From: Coprinellus micaceus
Taxonomy: Eukaryota; Basidiomycota; Agaricomycetes; Agaricales; Psathyrellaceae
Reading direction: 5' to 3'
Assembly (NCBI GenBank): GCA_951394405.1
Contig: OX596337.1
Location: forward strand, 2,046,001 to 2,110,000
DNA: 64,000 bases
A program made the translations under genes and the position numbers. Within the stretch, counting starts at the first letter, position 1; every line of letters begins with the position of its first letter. Below the pieces are notes generated by a model that ran no database searches, had not been told where the DNA came from, and saw only the letters and a program-made list of their open reading frames with translations. Below, piece by piece: positions 11,132 through 21,950 of the stretch.

Positions 11132-12576
11132 ATGAGGTGAGCACACTGTCTCCAACGATGTCCTCGAAGTAGCTGACATATTGTTCCTAGTCACCGTAAG
11201 GTTAGTTTGTCCCCAAAGACGATAGGACGATTATTTCATGCCGACGCAATTTTAGTACGAAGCCCCCCGTCACGGATCGTTGGGTTTCCTGCCCAGGAAG
11301 CGTGCCGCCCGCCATCGCGGAAAGGTCAAGTCCTTCCCCAAGGTACGTCGTGGAGCTTCCAGGAGAAAGGGTCAGGTTTTCACCGATTTTCCAACCAGGA
11401 TGACCCCAAGAAGCCCGTCCACTTGACCGCCACCATGGGTTACAAGGCTGGCATGACCCATGTCGTCAGGGACCTCGACCGTCCTGGATCCAGTGCGTTT
11501 CCCCAAAAGTCCGAGTCTGAAACCTGTATCTTACGGTCTTGCAGAGTTCCACAAGCGCGAGGTTGTTGAGGCTGTCACCGTTATCGAAACTCCCCCCATC
11601 GTGGTCGTCGGTCTTGTCGGCTACGTCGAGACTCCCCGCGGCCTCCGTACCCTCACCACCGTCTGGGCCAGTCATCTTTCCGATGAGCTCAAGCGCCGCT
11701 TCTACAAGAACTGGTACCGCTCCAAGAAGAAGGCCTTCACCCGCTACGCCAAGAAGAACGCTGAGGATGGTGGCAAGTCTGTCGCTCGTGAGCTCGAGCG
11801 CATCCGCAAGTACTGCACTGTCGTCCGTGTCCTCGCCCACACCCAGATCCGCAAGACCGGTCTCTCCCAGAAGAAGGCCCACCTCATGGAGATCCAGCTC
11901 AACGGTGGCTCTGTCTCTGACAAGGTAGAATTCGGCTACAAGCTCTTCGAGAAGCCCGTCGAGGTTTCCTCTGTCTTCGAGCAGGATGAGAACGTTGACA
12001 TCATCGCTGTGACCAAGGGTCACGGATTTGAGGGTGTCACCCACCGTTGGGGTACCAAGAAGCTTCCTCGCAAGACTCACAAGGGTCTCCGCAAGGTCGC
12101 TTGTATCGGTGCCTGGCATCCCTCCAAGGTCATGTTCTCCGTCGCGCGTGCTGGTCAGAGTACGTACCTCCGGCTCTCTGGTCCCCCATTTCCAGTGTTT
12201 GACCACCTCTCTTCTAATAGACGGTTACCACCACCGTACCGAGCTCAACAAGAAGATCTACCGCATCGGCTCCGGCACCGACGATGCCAACGCTTCCACC
12301 GAGTCCGACATTACCAAGAAGGCTATCACCCCCATGGGCGGCTTCCCCCACTACGGTATCGTGAAGAACGACTTCCTCATCGTCAAGGGCTCCATCCCCG
12401 GTACCAAGAAGCGTGTCATCACCATCCGCAAGTCACTCATGGTCCACACCTCTCGCCGGGACTTGGAGAAGGTCCAGCTCAAGTTCATCGACACCTCCTC
12501 CAAGTTCGGCCACGGTTCCTTCCAGACCTTCGAGGAAAAGGCTGCGTTCATGGGAACGCTCAAGGCCCGTGTTTAG
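11132..12576 (+). CDS. RPL3: 60S ribosomal protein uL3
   Basis: Core large-subunit protein near the peptidyl-transferase centre. Reading exons 11132-11136, 11191-11200, 11256-11342, 11399-11492, 11545-12159 and 12221-12576 gives 388 residues, essentially the usual eukaryotic L3 length. The N-terminus is [20 protein letters not shown], built from a 5-nt and a 10-nt exon before exon 3. Family signatures include [80 protein letters not shown] and [20 protein letters not shown]. Stop at 12574-12576. Codon use is strongly C-ending (CTC, AAG, GTC), as expected of a highly expressed gene. The long antisense frame opposite exon 5 is a by-product of that bias. Confidence 0.97.
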
Positions 12577-13048
12577 ATGCTCGTCCTACCGATCCCTTTC
12601 ATCCTTCACCCGCTATGCACACTTCCCGCTGTACTTTCATCCATCTTGCATGCCCCCCTATGACTATACGTCAGGCCCAAAATATAGGATATTCCAAAAA
12701 CATTCCAAACACTGTATGAACTGTAAGATTGACAGGGGTGGACATGGAAATTGAGGTGATGCCATTGGCCAACACTGCGCTGCTCGGAAGCCGAGGTGGG
12801 CGAGCCTTGTCACGTGACCACTACGAATTTGTTTGCACGAAAGTTTCTGGCCGGAGTTTCGGTGACGAGGGCGAGCTCGACTCGACAGCACCCACCGCCT
12901 CCTCAGCCTGGATCCCTTTCACGCGTCACCTGGCGTGCCCTGGTCGTCTACTTGGGTCCGGTATAGCGGTATGTTGCTTGCGTTGTCGCGGTCGAGTTCC
13001 AGCTGACGCGCTGCTACGTCTGCCTCCCCAGGATGACTGCTCGCTCTA
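12577..13048. other. Intergenic region between RPL3 and the PPR-like gene
   Basis: Holds the uL3 3' end and the promoter of the next gene. An ACGCGT hexamer lies at 12921-12926, about 120 bp before the downstream start codon; one hexamer alone is weak evidence of regulation. No gene is seen. Confidence 0.4.
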
Positions 13049-15007
13049 TTGATGCTGAGAGCGTCCTCGCAGGGCCTCAGTTTTGCATTGCCAACAGTTG
13101 CGCGTGTGCGTGCTACTCGCCCATGGAATACCGCGTACCACGTCAGAAGTCATGCGAATGCAACACGAATGCGGCCGACAGCGACGATGTCCACTGGCAA
13201 CCGGGACCGAGCCGTAGGAGGAGGCGTATTATTTACGACCAAGAGCGCCGATTCCCGGTGGAAGGAAGAGTGCCCCAGGCCGGGGCCTACCAGTTCTGGG
13301 CGAACTGGAGGGGTACAGGCCGACGCAGCAGACCTTGCAACCGGTCGGGACCCGAAGCTGAATACGAACCCGAAGTACCCGCAACTTGCTACGTATTCAA
13401 GCCAGCCCAAGAAAACTCGTCGAAAGGCAAGGGCCGTGCTGGCTCGCCGTATCAGGTCCCTTCGGGCTCTTCCCCCGCGCTTCTCCTGTCCACGGCTCGA
13501 AAATCGTCGCCTTCGAGTACCTGTGACGTCTACGAAGCAGCAAGTTCTCTCCGGCCAGACAGACTTCGACGAATACCAACCGTTTATGAAGACGAGTGGA
13601 GAAGCCGGCCCTGCTCATTGGAACAGAGAACTTGTGGACGCGATCCTTCGCACCATCGACTCCGCCTGCGCCGACCACGGAGAACCTTCTCCATCCCCCG
13701 CCATCTCCCGGCACCTCGACAATGTCGCAACTGGAAAAGATCTACACCAGGTGTGGGCCAGCTACACAAATTTGACACGTATTCAGAGCACGCACCCGGT
13801 CGTCCAAGAACACTTCCCTCCCTCACACATCCCTAGCAAACTACTGTTACGACTATGCCAATTCATCACCCAATCTCGTCCCGTCACCGCGTCTCACTTC
13901 TTCGCTCTTCTCACAGTTATGCAACATCTCTGGGATCATGGTTCGCCGCCGCCGAGATTTTGGTGGAACGCCCTCATCCGTTTTGCGGCCGAGGGGCACA
14001 GAAGAGGGGGGAGGCATGGCGTGCGGAAATCCCTCGCTGTCCTCAACGACTACACCAGAGGACTGCGACCCGGATCGTCCTTGAAAGGTCGAAAGGCTAG
14101 TCTATACACCATCCTCGATTCAAATTCCCCCAATAAACCCAACATCAGCACCTTCAATATTCTCATCAACGTCGCTGCCGACTCTCTGGACGGCCATCTC
14201 CTCAGAGATGCGCTTGACCTTCTCAGTCGATCCGGTTTGGCGCCCACTCGCATCACCCACTTGGCGCAGCTCAAATATTACGCCGAGAAGAGGCAATTGG
14301 ATTGTGTTCGAGATGTAGTCCGGAGGCTTGATGAAGATGGGATGGACCTAGGCATCGACGGCCTCAACGCTTGCATTTGGGCATACTCCCTCAGCGACGA
14401 ACATAGGGTCGCACTGAATATCTACCGCGCCCTTCGAGAGAATCGCACCCATGACGGTCACCCCAAGGACATAGCACGAATACGAGACGAACTTGAAACC
14501 CACGAGCATATCCACATACCTCCGCACGCGAGACCCGATAAACGGACGTACGTCACGCTCATCCAAACGATGGCGCATTGCGGCCAGTTCGCCGAAGCTA
14601 TCTCGATTTTCGCCGATTTCCTAGAATGCATGCCTCGTGCACGCATCCACCCTTCGACAGCCCCTGCGTTTCGTGCTATGTTCTGTGGTTTTAGCAAGTA
14701 CGCCGTTGGTCGCCTGGAAGAGCTGACCGACCTTGCCAATCCTCGCAACAAATGGAACCTCGCTAATTTGCAGAGCATCTACCGGCTCTTTCTCAAGCTC
14801 CCTCCTCATGTGGTGCCATCACGGTCTACTATCCATTGGATCATCGTCTCCTTCGACAAAGCCAGCGACCACGACGTGGATCTGTTACGAGAACGTTGGT
14901 CGGAACTCGAGAACCGGTTCGCACCAGTGTCTCCTTGGCTTTTCATGCAGCCGCGGCTCCAACGTATCAAAGCCATCCTATTCCCAACCAGAGAAAATCT
15001 CGGCTAA
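13049..15007 (+). CDS. Pentatricopeptide-repeat-like mitochondrial protein
   Basis: Single uninterrupted frame of 652 residues, unusual here because nearly all neighbours have introns. The N-terminus (MMLRASSQGLSFALP, then many Arg and no acidic residues for about 45 residues) looks like a mitochondrial presequence. From roughly residue 265 the protein is helical, with PPR-like units: NISTFNILINVAADS followed by LRDALDLLSRSGLAPTRITH, then LDCVRDVVRRLDEDGMDLG, and DKRTYVTLIQTMAHCGQFAE with AISIFADFLECM. PPR proteins bind organellar RNA; this one would act in mitochondrial RNA processing or translation, by inference. I cannot assign an orthologue. The start could be 13049 or the adjacent ATG at 13052. 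It ends convergent with AMMECR1. Confidence 0.75.
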   Translation: MMLRASSQGLSFALPTVARVRATRPWNTAYHVRSHANATRMRPTATMSTGNRDRAVGGGVLFTTKSADSRWKEECPRPGPTSSGRTGGVQADAADLATGRDPKLNTNPKYPQLATYSSQPKKTRRKARAVLARRIRSLRALPPRFSCPRLENRRLRVPVTSTKQQVLSGQTDFDEYQPFMKTSGEAGPAHWNRELVDAILRTIDSACADHGEPSPSPAISRHLDNVATGKDLHQVWASYTNLTRIQSTHPVVQEHFPPSHIPSKLLLRLCQFITQSRPVTASHFFALLTVMQHLWDHGSPPPRFWWNALIRFAAEGHRRGGRHGVRKSLAVLNDYTRGLRPGSSLKGRKASLYTILDSNSPNKPNISTFNILINVAADSLDGHLLRDALDLLSRSGLAPTRITHLAQLKYYAEKRQLDCVRDVVRRLDEDGMDLGIDGLNACIWAYSLSDEHRVALNIYRALRENRTHDGHPKDIARIRDELETHEHIHIPPHARPDKRTYVTLIQTMAHCGQFAEAISIFADFLECMPRARIHPSTAPAFRAMFCGFSKYAVGRLEELTDLANPRNKWNLANLQSIYRLFLKLPPHVVPSRSTIHWIIVSFDKASDHDVDLLRERWSELENRFAPVSPWLFMQPRLQRIKAILFPTRENLG

Positions 15008-15180
15008 GAAGGAGGGGGATCGTAATGTTGGTATCATCAATTTGCGTCGAGCTACGCTACGCGCCAAGGCATCTATCCAACGACAAGGCACACACCCACG
15101 CGTTAATGTACAAGGGCCCATCGGCGAAGAACTTCGCAGTTACAAGATTCATCTTTACACTTCGCCAAGACTGTCCTTCC

Positions 15181-16140
15181 TCACGATGCAGATTCGTGTT
15201 CCTTCCTCCAGTCGATATACTCGTCCCATCCTACGGCGCACTTCCGGCTCTGGTACCGCCGCAGCTTGATACTTCTACGCAGATCCTCCGTAACGCGGTC
15301 CCTCCATCCTGCTTTGTGTATTGCGCTGTCGACGGCTTCGATCTTGTCCCAGCCTTGCGCCGGCATAACCTCTGGGAGATAGGTCGCCGAGAACGTGTGC
15401 TTGGCGGTGATGGATGGCGAGGTGCCTGCGCCCGAGGCAGGAGATGGGGCTTCGGATGAGGTATAGCTGAGGAGGGACGGGTGGGGGAACGTGATGTATA
15501 TTCCGTGAACTCCAATGGTCCAGTCTAGATAGGATTCGGCGTCTTCAAAGTCGGTTAGGAGCGAGATGCTGGTCGGGTTGGATGTTGTTTTAGAGTAGCA
15601 GTAGCCACACAAATAATTCGGGTTTTTTTAGTTCGCAATAGGATCGGTCAGAAAACAGCGACATGGAAAAGGAGGATGGATGATGTGATTGTACGCACCC
15701 GCACTCGAGCGATTCTAGCTCGCTCTTCTGGATCTTCTTGAATCTAGAGTCGTTGAAAGCGGCGATGAGGGCGTACTCTGCCAATCCGTCGTGCAAGGGC
15801 ATGGCTGAAAAGTTGCCGATGCATCCTCGGAGATGGGGTGCCTTGCCTGGGCGAGAAGAGCGAGTGTTCCAAGTTACAAAGAGGGGGCTGATTGTCCATC
15901 GTCAGTACATCTTTAACCTGATCAAACGGAAAGCGGGTAATGTTGGCCCTGAGCCAAGCACCGCATGGATGGGACTCACTATTTCTCGTCCGCGAACGTT
16001 GGTGGTATGGGTTTCGCTGAAGTCAGAGCGCAATACAGCGTATCAAACGCGTAGTAGCAGTGCTCTGGAGTGCAAACGTTATCTCCATCTTGGTCATCGT
16101 GGTCCCTGGCGGCAGGATTCGGGGGTATGAGGGACGACAT
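15181..16140 (-). CDS. AMMECR1 domain protein
   Basis: Single-domain AMMECR1 family protein, conserved from archaea to human, of unresolved biochemical role. Exon 1 starts at 16140 (MSSLIPPNPAARDHDDQDGD) and includes VCTPEHCYYAFDTLYCALTS, the usual N-terminal helix. Exon 2 joins as ADEKYPLFVTWNT and carries the signature LRGCIGNFSAMPLHDGLAEY followed by ALIAAFNDSRFKKIQKSELE. Exon 3 (from about 15567) holds SLLTDFEDAESYLDWTIGVH, then ATYLPEVMPAQGWDKIEAVD, and ends WDEYIDWRKEHESAS at 15181. LRGCIG is the most conserved motif of the family. Splice borders GAAATA|GTGAGT and TGCGG|GTGCGT preserve the frame. Function should be treated as unknown. Confidence 0.92.
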
Positions 16141-16976
16141 CTAGCGGTAGCAGAGTAATCAGCCACTGTCTGAATCCAGTCAGTGGGAGTGGGGTATTAA
16201 GTGAGATGTGAAGCTGTCAAAGACGTGCACGCCCTTTAAAAAGCGATTTGGCACTCCTTTCAACCGCTTCCACACGCCCTGCGGACGTATGGCAGAAACA
16301 ATAGGCACATACGTGAACCCCCATATCCACCGGACTATACTTGTGACCTCGGCTTAAGTGACCCCTGTGATTCGATCACTCATTGCTATAAATGAGACCC
16401 CGCTTGGTCTTTCTGGCGTGTCGGGGACAGAGTGCCCCCCAGATCTCAAGAGGCTGGGCTAAGGGGAAGAGGCGTATCATGTTCCTATGGTAAGCCCATG
16501 GACATATGGACATAGTCATATGTACTGAAGTAGCTAGGTATAAAATAGATAAATAGCGTAAGATCGACGTCAGTAACTGGGCGTTCCAGGGAGCGCTCGG
16601 AGATGCAAATCGTTACATGTGGATGGGTCATAAGTGGTGGCAGTGGGGAAGCACGAACGGAGACATGCACAAATCGGGGCGGTGGAAACAACATGCTAGG
16701 AGAGGAGGGAAAAATTTAGGACGATGAGGAAAGCGTCAGGTATACGTAGGAGCAGGTGAGCGAGAATAAAGAATAGAAAATAATGATGAGCGCTAAAAGG
16801 CGGTGAAATAAATCGTAGGATATACAATGACGAAGATAGAATCACAGGGAGAGGGGAGGGATTCAGAGATACACACACGGGGATGAGAAACGATGACGAG
16901 TGACTGCTCACTCGGTGCCTGCGAAATGCAGGGCTTCAAACAGGTATGGTTGGGCGCAGAGGCGGGAGAGGCAATG
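16141..16976. other. Intergenic region, AMMECR1 promoter and Rab 3' end
   Basis: 836 bp without a supported gene. Near 16500 there is a small perfect inverted repeat (ACATATG and CATATGT around an 8-nt loop), possibly chance. The right half is purine-rich on the plus strand and probably represents the Rab 3' untranslated region. Confidence 0.4.
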
Positions 16977-18402
16977 CTAGCAGCAGTTCCAGCTCCCTGA
17001 CCGCTGCAGTGCCTTCTGCCGCGCTTCCTCTGCATCGGCCTGGGCAGCCCAGCTCGGGACGGCCGGGTCGAGGAAGACGCTATCGCGTTGCTTCCTCTCA
17101 TTTTCGCGCTCGATGATGTCTTTTCGAGACATGATCGCAGCTATCAGATGATCGAATAGTTGGTTAATGCCTTGGTAGCAGGGATGCGGGCAATTAGCAA
17201 GAGGACGGAGAGCGAAGATCCGAAGCGAAAGCGTACCGAGGTCATCCTTTGCCGAGACTTCAAACAACTCCATATCTTTACTCAGGCCCCATTCGCGTTC
17301 GTCTTCGATAGAGTCATCCTCCTCCTCTTCGATGCTGTTGCTGCTATTGTCATAGTTGTCGTAGCCGCTGAATCCGAATCGGGATGACTGTGGGGTGCGG
17401 GAGGTGGTGCTGGTAGTGTTGGAACGTGTGAGGGAAGAGCCAGCTGTTCTAGGTCGACTTGGTGCAGTTGTCTTGCTTCTCTGGAGCCCTGGGGATCTAC
17501 TGGGAAGATCAAGGTAGGCTGGCGTTTCGGGGGACGTGGGGCCAGGAGATGGAGAAGAGGAAGGCGATGGCGTAGAGCCAGTGAGTGTGGGAGATTTCAG
17601 TCCAGGGAAGGAGGTAAAGCGCGGTCGAATATAGGACAGCGATGATGGCGGAGGTGGTGGTGGGGGAGTTGGTGGGCGTGGAGGGGGAAACCAGTTGTGT
17701 AGGGACAGTCTGGCCATGTCTTGGGAAACAGCCCGGTGGTCCACCAGATCCGCTTTAGCGCCAACGATGAATATGAGAAGGTCAGGAGAGCAGTTCTTCT
17801 TTAGCTCTGGATTTAGGTTAGAGCTCAAGCCGGTATGAAAAAAAAAAAATCGAATGAGGATCTCGTACCTTCGAGCCATCCCTTCACATCATAAAACGAC
17901 TGGGCGTTTGTAATATCGTAGAGAAGCAGTGCCGCGTTAGCGCCTGTTAATTCAGGTTAGCGTGATGCTAGAGTGGCCCCGCAAACAGCCTGCTCTGACC
18001 TCTATAGTACATCGGAGCCTGTCGACGCCGACAAAGCTGTCAGCTGCTGAATGCTCGGTAGGCAACGGAAAGTGCACACCATGCTCCTGAATCGTTCCTG
18101 CCCTGCAGTATCCCATAGCTGGAGGCGCACTCTGACGCCGTGCATGGTCACCTTCTTGGTGACGAAAAACGCCCCGCTGGTGGACGTGGTGTTCCTGGGA
18201 TCGAACTTGTTTTGGGTGTAGCGCTGCAGCAAACTGGTCTTCCCGACGCCTGAGGGAGGAGGATGAGATAAGGGCGGGGCGGGCGACGATCGCGAGACGC
18301 ACCGGAGCTGCCCATGACGACAATCTTGCTATCTATGCCGCGGTCGAGGCGACGACGCGCGTAGGGGTCAGGGACGGGGTAGTGGTCGTGGACGTCGTCC
18401 AT
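16977..18402 (-). CDS. Rab-type small GTPase with a large proline/serine-rich insertion
   Basis: Ras-superfamily GTPase of the Rab/Ypt branch, a membrane-traffic switch. It starts MDDVHDHYPVPDPYARRRLD; the P-loop KIVVMGSSGVGKTSLLQRYT is split by an intron after the second glycine codon begins (donor near 18301). Switch I region: NKFDPRNTTSTSGAFF. G3: LQLWDTAGQERFRSM, then APMYYRGANAALLLYDIT across two more introns. G4 is LLIFIVGAKADLVDHR, an AKAD variant of NKxD. G5 is FEVSAKDDLGTL. Between G4 and G5, where Rabs have about 25 residues, lie well over 100 residues rich in Pro, Ser and Thr plus an acidic run (EEEEDDSIEDE). The C-terminus, RSGSWNCC, is a double-cysteine prenylation signal. Its closest Rab subfamily is unclear. 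Confidence 0.88.
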
Positions 18403-18645
18403 GGCGATGAGGAGGGGGCGGGCGGCGCGCTGAGCCTCTTGGGGGGAGGAAAGGACAGCGGTGGCCGGCACCCAGTGGGTATTAAGAGAGGAGAACACCC
18501 ATCCAACTTTAGTCCGGACGGCCACCGGCCCACGTGAACCCTCATTCGCACGCTGCCCCTTATCTGGCAGGCATCGGGCGCTAGATCTCTCTACTCGGAA
18601 TGATTCATTGCATGTAGAATACACAGTCACAGCACAGGCAACTCC

Positions 18646-19353
18646 TCACGCCTTCTCCCCATGGGACACAACAGGGAACTCGAACACTACATCCTTCCCA
18701 GTCAGGCGGCGGTACACCGACGAGAACGAGTCGAGCTTGTACTCGAGCGAGGTCGCGTCTTTCGAGTCGAGGAAGCTGCATATGAAACCGTCAGTCCTGG
18801 GCGCCTCTTCAGAAAGGATCCACCGCACGTACACCTTCAGGAGCTTGGAGCCGTCAACAGCAACACGGGTCCGCTTGCCAACAATCTCCGTGGGGAAGAC
18901 GAGATCCTCCAAGATCTTCTCGTGCACAGAGGTGAGGGTGCGGCTGCGGGGCCTCTTCTGCTGGACACGGGAGGTGCGGGTGGGCTTGCGCAGCATCCGG
19001 CGCTGGGCAATGAACACGACGTGGCGGTCAGAGAACTTCTTCTCGAGTTCCCGGGTCAGCCTGAGCCATCATTAGTCGTGTTTCGCCAATGCATCCCAGG
19101 ACCTGCTGTACCTCTGCTGGACCTTGTGGAAGGCCTTCAATTGGGGGACGGGCACAAAGATGACAATGGCCTTTTTGCCGCCACGGACGTCGACCTCGCG
19201 AGCAGCGGAGATTTGGAGAACCCGGAGCTCAGACTTGAGTTCGGGGACGTTGTTTTCGAGGTCGATCAGGGCCTGAGCAACCTGGGTCTCGATCTCGTCG
19301 GGGGAGGTCGTGGGGGCATTGGCGGTGCGGAGAATCTTGCTGGAGACGGACAT
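18646..19353 (-). CDS. RPS7: 40S ribosomal protein eS7
   Basis: Small-subunit ribosomal protein of the eukaryote-specific eS7 family, also linked to pre-18S processing. It begins [20 protein letters not shown] and runs through [91 protein letters not shown], and [20 protein letters not shown] to the end VVSHGEKA. Introns interrupt after FHKVQQR (near 19110) and after KLLKV (about 18772-18828). The second intron is 57 nt with a GTACGT donor, a multiple of three that stays open, so the unspliced frame also reads through. Length is close to yeast Rps7. Confidence 0.95.
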
Positions 19354-20445
19354 CTTGAAACGAGGGCCCTGCAAACGGTTGTGGTCAACATCCAAAATTC
19401 TAGAGGTCGCATCCATCCCATTCCAGCTCCAGCGGCCGCTCTGTCTCTTCCAACCAATGGTGCAGCATCCCACCTCCCCCGACGCGGACGAGCAGAGATT
19501 CAGTACTCACCAGACCTTTTGGCGTTGTCGACGACGACGTTGAAGAGAGTTCCACGCCAAAAATCGCTTTCCGGAGGTCACGGCCGGCGACGGGCTGAAT
19601 CTACCCCGAAAAGGAGAGGGTTGCGGATCACTGGGCGTCAGTTCGTGTGATACCCCCACAGTCGCGCTGCGTTATCACTCCCGGCGCCCCCTCCACCACC
19701 ATATCGCCCCCAGTGTATTCTGGAAGGGGCGTGAGTGGGGAGCTCGGTTCCCGGTGCCCACTGTTCATGAACGCACCTTCCAAATACCTTCGAGCTACCC
19801 TCGAACTCCGCCGTCTCCTTCGGATCCCCTTCTCGCCACCGACCTTCTTGTGGAATCCTGTCACGGCATGAGCTCATGGCATGGTCGGTCTTTCTCGGCG
19901 CTCGATCCTATCCCCTCGACGTTCGTCTCGAACGGGCGAGAGATGGAGCAATCTCGTCTACCCAAGTCCACCGGAGATTCTGCTATCGGGACAGCTGACA
20001 TGCACGAGAAGCCGTGTCGAAATGTTGCGTCATGAATATCCTAGTACACGACCAGAACAGGAACCTTATGGTATCCACCCAGATGTCATGCTATTCAGGT
20101 ACTCCTTCCTTCTCCCAGTCACATTCCCATACGGTATCAATGGTTTTCTCCCTTTCAGATCATGGCGACCACCTGTAGTGGGCATTACTTTGACCGTGTG
20201 ATAACGCCCATCGCGCCTCTTGCCTCTTCCTTTGTCTCTGTGGAACTGGAGCCACTGTCTGCGTCTAAAGCTCGCGCTGGTACTACTATCCGGACGAAGG
20301 GACCGTTATCCACTTGGCCATCACCACGAGATCGCACTCGCCCCGAATGGAGTATCATCGACACCTCTTCGAAGCTCTGGATTTCCTCTCTGCTACAATA
20401 CCTCCTAGCACCTGGGAACATCATCTTGGCGACATTCAAACGAAA
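19354..20445. other. Intergenic region between RPS7 and CNS1
   Basis: About 1.1 kb with the eS7 promoter and the 3' end of CNS1. Several open frames of 60-145 codons exist on the plus strand, but their compositions look random and they show no domain. An unrecognised non-coding RNA cannot be excluded. Confidence 0.4.
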
Positions 20446-21716
20446 TTACTCTTCTCTCGTCTTCTTGAATTCTTCTACCCACTTGCCCTCTTCTTCTCCC
20501 TTTGGTAGCACCACAAAAGTGATACACCCATCCTTCACCTCCAAGCCATCCTTCGGCCCATCGGCCTTCCCACCCGCTGCCTTGAATATGTCCTGAAGTG
20601 TGTTCTTCTTCCCGACTTTAAATAGTCGCTTCCGGTGGGTCATCGCGTAAATGACGAGATTCTTGTACGTGTATTCCCCCTTCGCATCCCATGCAGGTGC
20701 AGCTCCCTTTGGTGGGAACATCTGCTCGAGGTGCGCCTCGAAGGTGGTGTCTTCGTAGAACTCTGAAATTATATCCGAGATAGCGTATTGCGGGTACAAG
20801 AGAAACACCGGCAGAACCAGCGTCGATGCGTCCTCAGCGTCGAAGCGGGGTTGGTACGGGTTTGAGGGCCCGTCGGGTTTTGGAACATCGATGAGGTTAC
20901 GTGCCTATCGGAACCCAATTTTGTCAGTTATGCGGGTAAAGTGATACTATACTGAAGGGGTAGGATGCGAGAGCGGTACTTACCCGGAACCCAGCTTGCA
21001 CGGCGCGCTTGGCCTCTTTTTCCTTTCGTATCCGTTCTTGCTTCTCGCGTTCATACTTGTCTTTGGCTTCCTTCCGTTTGGCGATACGTTCCCGGACGAC
21101 TTTGATACCCTGGTTTTCGGCATCAAAGGCCAAGCACCTATCGCAGCAGTCAAGACCTTCCTCGACCCGGTCTAGGGCCAATAGTGCCTGTGCGGATCTG
21201 TAATAGGCTTTAGACGCCTTTCCATCCATATTGAGGACTTTCGCGCAGTCCCTCAGAACCGATCCGTAATTTTCTTGCATGGATTGAACCGCATCAGCCT
21301 TCCCCGCCCTCGGGAGGTACCAAATCGACTTACGGAGCTCCACATTACACGCCGCTCTATTCAACAGAAGCGCAAAGAGCACCTTATTGTCCGTGGGCTT
21401 GGCGTCGACTCCCTGAGCATAGAACCCCGATGCTTCTCGATACCGTTTGCCCTTGAAGTACTCATTCCCCTGTTCCTTGAAGTTTGTCGCGATTTCTTGA
21501 AGGGATCTTCAGAATGCCTCTATGACCGAGTACCTAACTCGCTTACCTACCATCCGGTGTCCCCTCGTACGCCAAGTCCTGCAACGCTGCAATCATTGCG
21601 TTCTCCGAGTCATCCTCCGGAAGCGACTTCATGAACAGAGGAACGTTGTCCATCGAGCTGAGCTTCGACTGTAGCTCATCCTGTCCAAGCTCCTGGGGTC
21701 CGAAACCTTCAGCCAT
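20446..21716 (-). CDS. CNS1: TPR co-chaperone Cns1/TTC4
   Basis: Hsp90/Hsp70 co-chaperone with an N-terminal TPR clamp and a C-terminal wheel domain; essential in yeast, where it acts on eEF2 maturation. Start ATG at 21714-21716 gives MAEGFGPQELGQDELQSKLS, then VPLFMKSLPEDDSENAMIAA. TPR helices: EQGNEYFKGKRYREASGFYA, ALLLNRAACNVELR, SVLRDCAKVLNMDGKASKAY and YRSAQALLALDRVEEGLDC. A charged linker (AKRKEAKDKYEREKQERIRK) follows, then the wheel domain with LVLPVFLLYPQYAISDIISE, THRKRLFKVGKKNTLQDIF and the end EEFKKTREE. At least five exons. It is divergent from L2HGDH, with 234 bp between start codons. Confidence 0.93.
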
Positions 21717-21950
21717 GTCTCTAACGCGGCGGTGGACAACGATACGGGATTTTGAAACGGATTTGTGGTCAAGAGCAGAGAAACGAAAACCTTGAACAGC
21801 ATCTGGAATTGATTAGATGGTGACGGATCTAACGGACCGGTCAAATTGGCGCCGAGAGCATGAGCGCACTGCGATGCCCTCATCGCTGCGTTCGAGGCTT
21901 CGAAGCCGTCCCTCACGACCTCCACGACCACCACCAGGGCGGTCTCCACA

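Noticed and set aside
11466..12206. 246-codon open frame antisense to the uL3 coding exon
   Set aside because: It is the mirror of the strong C-ending codon bias of uL3, which removes stop codons from the antisense strand. It has no family resemblance.
13033..13836. 267-codon frame overlapping the start of the PPR-like gene
   Set aside because: Out of frame with the 652-codon gene, Cys/Arg-rich random composition, no domain. The longer frame has a presequence and repeats.
16497..16525. ACATATG/CATATGT inverted repeat as a regulatory hairpin
   Set aside because: Seven-base arms are common by chance and there is no conserved context or nearby terminal repeat suggesting a mobile element.
18661..19650. 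329-codon plus-strand frame opposite eS7
   Set aside because: It is antisense to a well-supported ribosomal protein gene; the frame is open only because of eS7 codon bias.
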